Assembly (NCBI GenBank): GCA_032260385.1
Contig: JAVVEL010000002.1
Span: 127,033-191,032 of the forward strand
Source of the DNA: UBA9300 sp032260385
GTDB lineage: Bacteria; Bacteroidota; Bacteroidia; Bacteroidales; VadinHA17
Direction: 5' to 3'
Length of the DNA stretch: 64,000 nucleotides
Shown one piece after another: positions 60,596-64,000 of the stretch. Under the pieces are notes generated by a model that searched no databases, was not told the DNA's origin, and was given only the letters and a program-made list of their open reading frames with translations. The stretch's first letter is position 1. Every line of letters starts with the position of its first letter. Both the position numbers and the translations under genes were made by a program.

Positions 60596-62374
60596 ATGCA
60601 ACGATTCTCAGTATTACTGAATAAGTTTTTAAAATGGAGGCTTAAGAAGCTTGACCAGCGACAATTCCTCTATGTACTGAGTTTTGTTACAGGTATGCTA
60701 AGTGCCCTTGCTGCAGTATTGTTAAAAAATGCCATACACTATACCGAACAGTTGCTTACTACATGGTTTAAAACCGGCAGTGCAGGATACTTTTACCTGG
60801 CTTACCCTCTCATAGGTATGTTCCTGGCAGTAATATTTGTTCGTTATATTGTGAGGGATGATATAGGCCATGGAGTAAGCCGGATATTATATGCCATCTC
60901 AAGGAAAAACAGCAGGATCAGACAGCACAACAGCTGGTCATCAATTGTTGCCAGCACCCTCACAATAGGTTTTGGAGGATCGGTGGGAGCAGAGGCCCCC
61001 GTTGTGCTCACGGGAGCATCTATTGGCTCCAATATAGGTCGGCTCATGAAGATGAATTACAGGAATATAACTCTCCTGGTTGGGTGCGGGGCGGCAGGCG
61101 CCATTGCAGGAATTTTTAAAGCCCCCATAGCCGGGATCGTTTTTACCCTCGAGATTCTTATGCTGGATCTTACGATAGCATCAATAGTCCCCTTATTAAT
61201 ATCATCCGTCACCGCAGCCACTGTATCATTTTTCCTGATGGGCAGGGATGTACTTTTTACCTTTGCACTGCGGGAATCCTTTTCACTGGGAAACATTCCA
61301 TGGTACATATTGCTGGGAATAGGAACTGCTTTGCTGTCGGTTTACTTTACGAGGGCCACAATGTACCTGGAGGCCTTATATGAAAAGGTTAAAAATCAGT
61401 ATGTCAGACTTATAACTGGCGGTGTAGTTCTGGGTATTCTGATCCTTCTGCTGCCTCCCCTGTACGGTGAAGGATATAATACTATAAGTCAACTTCTGAA
61501 CGGTGATACCCAATCCCTTTTTGAAAACAGTTTTTTTAGCGGTATGAGCAACAGGGGGTGGTTCCTCCTTGCTTTTCTCCTTGCCATCACTCTTTTTAAG
61601 GTTATAGCCAGCAGTTCAACCAACGGGGCAGGAGGGGTCGGGGGGATATTCGCTCCCTCACTTTTCATTGGCGGGGTAAGCGGCTTCTTTATGGCCAGGC
61701 TAATAAATACCCTAGGGGATTACTCACTCCCGGAAAGCAGTTTTACCCTTGCAGGAATGGCAGGAGCAATGGCAGGTATAATGCATGCCCCCCTTACAGC
61801 AATCTTTCTTATTGCAGAGATAACAGGAGGCTATGGTTTGCTGGTGCCGCTCATAATAACCTCAACCATTTCTTATATTACTGTCATGAGATTTGAGAAA
61901 CACTCAATCTATCATAAAAGGCTGGCCCGAAGAGGTGAGCTTATTACCCATCATAAGGATAAGGCTGTACTGGCAAGGATGGACTGGACAAAGGAGATTG
62001 AAACGGATCTTATAACGGTAAAATCAGGAGCTACCCTTCGTGATCTGGTCAGGGTAATTTCAGCATCGAAAAGAAATATCTTCCCTGTGGTTGATGAAAT
62101 TGGAGTGCTGGAGGGTGTTGTATTACTTGACAATGTGAGGGATATAATGTTTGATCAGGATATTTATGACGACACCTATGTAAGTGATATTATGGTTATG
62201 CCTCCGTCGTATATCGACAAAAGTGAAAAGGTTGCAAGTGTAATGGATACTTTCAGGAAAACGGGAGCATGGAATCTTCCCGTTCTGGATGGAGGTAAAT
62301 ATGTGGGCTTACTTTCCAAGTCAAGATTGTTCTCGACCTACCGCGAACTACTCATGGAGGTCTCTGAGGAATAA
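60596..62374 (+). CDS. ClC-family anion channel/transporter with CBS pair (copy 2)
   Basis: A 592-residue paralog of the preceding gene, collinear throughout: ClC fold plus two CBS domains (about 460-585). Differences at the pore: GHGVS for GHGIP, and GGSVGAEAP for GGSVGLEGP; the gating Glu is retained. The E203 position is Ile (FTLEILML). GGVGGIFAPSLF is intact. The two proteins could form heterodimers or transport different anions; residue differences at the selectivity loops make the second plausible. It is the last gene before the low-GC accessory stretch. Confidence 0.9.
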   Translation: MQRFSVLLNKFLKWRLKKLDQRQFLYVLSFVTGMLSALAAVLLKNAIHYTEQLLTTWFKTGSAGYFYLAYPLIGMFLAVIFVRYIVRDDIGHGVSRILYAISRKNSRIRQHNSWSSIVASTLTIGFGGSVGAEAPVVLTGASIGSNIGRLMKMNYRNITLLVGCGAAGAIAGIFKAPIAGIVFTLEILMLDLTIASIVPLLISSVTAATVSFFLMGRDVLFTFALRESFSLGNIPWYILLGIGTALLSVYFTRATMYLEALYEKVKNQYVRLITGGVVLGILILLLPPLYGEGYNTISQLLNGDTQSLFENSFFSGMSNRGWFLLAFLLAITLFKVIASSSTNGAGGVGGIFAPSLFIGGVSGFFMARLINTLGDYSLPESSFTLAGMAGAMAGIMHAPLTAIFLIAEITGGYGLLVPLIITSTISYITVMRFEKHSIYHKRLARRGELITHHKDKAVLARMDWTKEIETDLITVKSGATLRDLVRVISASKRNIFPVVDEIGVLEGVVLLDNVRDIMFDQDIYDDTYVSDIMVMPPSYIDKSEKVASVMDTFRKTGAWNLPVLDGGKYVGLLSKSRLFSTYRELLMEVSEE

Positions 62375-62396
62375 AAAAGACCCACTTTAGAGTGGG
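62374..62396 (-). terminator. Intrinsic terminator, mainly minus-strand
   Basis: CCCACT (62381-62386) and AGTGGG (62391-62396) flank TTAG. On the minus strand TCTTTTTT follows; on the plus strand only three T. It therefore best serves a minus-strand transcript ending here, such as an ancestral tRNA whose 3' end lies at 62404. Confidence 0.6.
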
Positions 62397-62403
62397 CCTT
62401 TGA

Positions 62404-62430
62404 GGTGATCCAGCTGGGTCTTGAACCCAC
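62404..62430 (-). pseudogene. tRNA 3'-end-like fragment (candidate attachment-site remnant)
   Basis: On the minus strand the sequence reads GTGGG TTCAAGA CCCAG CTGGATC A CC. That is a T-arm with a canonical TTCRANN loop (four of five stem pairs form), a seven-base acceptor strand, discriminator A and partial CCA. No D-arm, anticodon arm or matching 5' acceptor lies upstream. A terminator follows at once, as after a real tRNA. Integration of an element into a tRNA 3' end leaves such a fragment. Confidence 0.4.
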
Positions 62431-62581
62431 CTTTATATCTGCCTGTGAATAAACTGAATGTCTCTTTTGTCTCTTTCCCTGTATCAAATAGGTATCAAAA
62501 AGTGCGAATTTTAACGTTTTTTGGAAATATTTGAAACCGTTATTAAGTTCATCTTTATTGTGCCAATTAATTCCAAAGTTA

Positions 62582-63019
62582 TCAAAGAATATTAGAACGC
62601 AAACTTTTTTTAACAAGCTTGACAAAATTCTCCAACGCATCTATGATCTTGTTTTTTTCATCATCGGTGAAGGTTGACCGTTCTGCTTTTTGTTCAAGCC
62701 GGCGACGTAAGTGGTCAATATTACTGATATCATCCCAATTCACGGAAGCCAGTCCTGTTTTATTAAGTACCGGTTCATTTATCCAGCTATTTTTCATGAG
62801 TAGTATTTTCTCCATCTTATCTGCGGAGAAGTACATGAATTTTTTCCCCCTTGATATACCTGCTTCTCCAAATTCAACGGTTAATATTCCCGGACGTTTT
62901 GGCTCTTTGTAACCGATACAATAATTCCAGTCTTTATAATTCTCTTCTATTTTCACTTCATCGGGTGTCATCCGACTAATTTTTAAAGCTTGCTGTTTGT
63001 GAAATTTTATCTGCTCCAT
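62582..63019 (-). CDS. Hypothetical protein of the accessory stretch
   Basis: I do not recognise this 145-residue protein. It is soluble-looking with no signal peptide. It contains YKDWNYCIGYKEPKRPGILTVEFGEAG (about 28-54), DKMEKILLMKNSWINEP (68-84) and a helical Lys/Glu-rich C-terminus ending KLVKKSLRSNIL. Codon use and base composition are more AT-rich than the core genes. Its upstream region holds the TTTAC tandem repeat, the 21-bp palindrome array and a perfect dyad, so it may be controlled through them. It could also be a remnant of mobile-element cargo. Confidence 0.5.
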   Translation of the reverse strand: MEQIKFHKQQALKISRMTPDEVKIEENYKDWNYCIGYKEPKRPGILTVEFGEAGISRGKKFMYFSADKMEKILLMKNSWINEPVLNKTGLASVNWDDISNIDHLRRRLEQKAERSTFTDDEKNKIIDALENFVKLVKKSLRSNIL

Positions 63020-63095
63020 TAATGTCTTATTTGGATTGTTTTTTCGGTTCTTTATTGGCTTAATTTTTTCTTCAAAAAACGCCTATTATGTTTGC

Positions 63096-63115
63096 TTTAC
63101 TTTACTTTACTTTAC
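63096..63115. repeat. Four tandem TTTAC units
   Basis: TTTAC is repeated four times without error, followed by TTTG. It is a short microsatellite about 80 bases upstream of the 62582-63019 gene, in a position where length changes could alter promoter spacing. Confidence 0.85.
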
Positions 63116-63125
63116 TTTGTATCAA

Positions 63126-63209
63126 ATCCTGTATAGGAACGTGGAATTCCTTACAAGGAATATACAATTCCTGTATAGGAAATGGAGTTTCCTTGAAAAA
63201 CAGGTTTTT
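63126..63209. repeat. Array of 21-bp palindromic repeats (TTCCTnnAnAGGAA type)
   Basis: Units start at 63126, 63147, 63168 and 63189, exactly 21 bases apart. Cores are ATCCTGTATAGGAA, TTCCTTACAAGGAA, TTCCTGTATAGGAA and a degenerate TTCCTTGAAAAACA. The first three are dyads centred at 63132.5, 63153.5 and 63174.5. Exact two-turn spacing suggests side-by-side protein binding sites, an operator or iteron array. Confidence 0.7.
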
Positions 63210-63268
63210 CAAAATCATTTGGCAAAATTCGTTCGTTATTGTTGCTTTTAAAGGTTATTTTCATAACA

Positions 63269-63292
63269 TTAATATACGGATACGTATATTAA
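63269..63292. promoter_or_regulatory. Perfect 10-bp dyad, operator-like
   Basis: TTAATATACG (63269-63278) and CGTATATTAA (63283-63292) are perfect inverted repeats around GATA. No T-run follows, so a protein-binding site is more likely than a terminator. It lies 60 bases from the 21-bp array. Confidence 0.5.
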
Positions 63293-63736
63293 GTAACAAA
63301 TATATTTTTGCTTTTTAACTAGTTTGTAATAAATATTCCATTGGTTCATTGAAATACTGGATTAACTGAAAGAACAGCCGAATCAATGACGCAAAAATAA
63401 ATTTGACATGCATTATTTAAATTCATATATTTGATATACTGTTTGATTCTTATATTGCTTGACTTTGTCAGGCTTACTCTCAGAAACAGCATTATTTAAG
63501 CTGTTATTATATATAATTGTCCTGTTTTTCCATAAAATTTAATTATTATGACTCATGTATGATTTGAATTTGATGGGCTAAAAAATCACTCTTTAAAAAG
63601 CATGGTAATTATATTTTGTAGTTGCAATTGAACACCTGAAGAACCAGAATATTCATAATGATTTCAAGCAGAATTATATAGACCATAATCAAATTTTTTT
63701 TATTATTAATAATAATTAAAATGGTACATTTAATTA

Positions 63737-64000
63737 TTAGCCATTAACCTCAAGCAAACGGAGATTATAAGGTTCATATACAAGGGAGTTCCTGGATGCC
63801 ACTACAAGAGCATCACCTTTATTTAGGAGATTTTCAATACGTTGGGAGCTATTCCCCCTGATTCGGAGACACTGATTTCTCAAGCTAACTTTTTTTGTAC
63901 CCCTAATCAAAATTTCAGTTATTTTTATACGGACTCTTTGCAAGGCCGATTTTAGAACTGATGCATCATAGCTCGTGCGCAATTCTGGTTGAGATGTAAA
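63737..64000 (-). CDS. Unrecognised protein, C-terminal fragment cut by window edge
   Basis: The minus-strand frame is open from the window edge to a TAA at 63739-63737, giving 87 residues of a C-terminus. The only start candidate inside is a TTG at 63982, so the gene most likely begins outside. The fragment is basic, with VRIKITEILIRGTKKVSL and ENLLNKGDALVVASRNSLVYEPYNLRLLEVNG. I do not recognise a family. It belongs to the low-GC stretch and could be element cargo. Confidence 0.4.
   Translation of the reverse strand, partial: FTSQPELRTSYDASVLKSALQRVRIKITEILIRGTKKVSLRNQCLRIRGNSSQRIENLLNKGDALVVASRNSLVYEPYNLRLLEVNG

Larger units (their letters stand above)
63020..63736. other. Gene-poor AT-rich stretch
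   Basis: These 717 bases contain no frame I can support as a gene. The stretch holds the TTTAC repeat, the 21-bp array and the dyad listed separately; from 63300 on I see only AT-rich sequence with scattered TATATTTG-like boxes. Confidence 0.6.

Noticed and set aside
62338..62640. Minus-strand frame of 100 residues
   Set aside because: It overlaps the ClC gene end, the terminator, the tRNA-like fragment and the start of an unrelated frame; no protein-like features.
63126..63209. CRISPR array
   Set aside because: Units are 21 bases, contiguous and palindromic, with no unique spacers of 25-40 bases and no cas genes.
63036..63251. Plus-strand frame of 71 residues across the 21-bp repeats
   Set aside because: Its heptad-like pattern is produced by the 21-bp repeat itself; composition and lack of start context give no support for a gene.

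Overview
The window reads as a chromosomal segment of an anaerobic or facultatively fermentative member of the Bacteroidetes (class Bacteroidia; order not resolvable from this stretch). The signs are: two secreted proteins with the CHU_C (type B) sorting domain of the type IX secretion system; an archaeal/eukaryotic-type ProS; the order xerD / aroQ-pyk; few Shine-Dalgarno sequences; and several promoters of the Bacteroidetes form TTTG-N19-TAnnTTTG. A Na+-pumping methylmalonyl-CoA decarboxylase, citrate lyase, a large 2-hydroxyacyl-CoA dehydratase-type activase, rubredoxin and a DUF362/polyferredoxin pair point to anaerobic energy metabolism.

Layout. 1-8.4 kb: partial metal permease, xerD, aroQ-pyk, a DUF6702 protein, a large T9SS cargo protein and a TPR protein. 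8.4-11.2 kb: hybrid histidine kinase and nth. 11.25-17.8 kb: a six-gene aromatic amino acid operon (aminotransferase, DAHP synthase/chorismate mutase, aroB, aroA, aroC, tyrA). 17.8-23.4 kb (minus): proS, unknown gene, outer-membrane protein, tilS. 23.4-27.5 kb: two Tyr-rich/Ser-rich low-complexity envelope proteins and a FadL-like outer-membrane protein. 27.4-30.9 kb (minus): larC-larE-larB-wbqC, with a 99-base run of N inside larC. 31-33.5 kb: DUF362 plus a membrane polyferredoxin. 33.6-37.8 kb: methylmalonyl-CoA epimerase and Na+-translocating decarboxylase. 37.8-40.9 kb: fused CitD-CitE, CitF, rubredoxin. 40.9-48.6 kb: pepD, an isocitrate-dehydrogenase-like gene, an HD-like protein, a GH2 lipoprotein, an acyl-CoA synthetase and a SPOR lipoprotein. 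48.6-58.6 kb (minus): T9SS cargo, rsh, fur, a 1412-aa activase, purA. 58.7-62.4 kb: two tandem ClC-family proteins. 62.4-64 kb: a lower-GC, gene-poor accessory stretch that starts at a tRNA 3'-end-like fragment.

The strongest finding is a complete ribosome-mediated attenuator in front of the aromatic operon. It has a canonical Bacteroidetes promoter, an 18-residue leader peptide with seven consecutive Tyr/Phe codons, mutually exclusive protector, antiterminator and terminator helices, and an intrinsic terminator ending 7 bases before the first structural gene. This is the pheA/trp logic built from sequence visible here, and it implies that the operon responds to charged tRNA-Tyr and tRNA-Phe.

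Other points of note are the CitD-CitE fusion, the double-ASKHA activase sitting between fur and purA, a family of ATCCCCC...GGGGGAT palindromes (one of which supplies the C-terminus of XerD), and a helically phased 21-bp palindrome array with a nearby perfect dyad in the accessory stretch. All family assignments come from reading motifs by eye; no database search was run.
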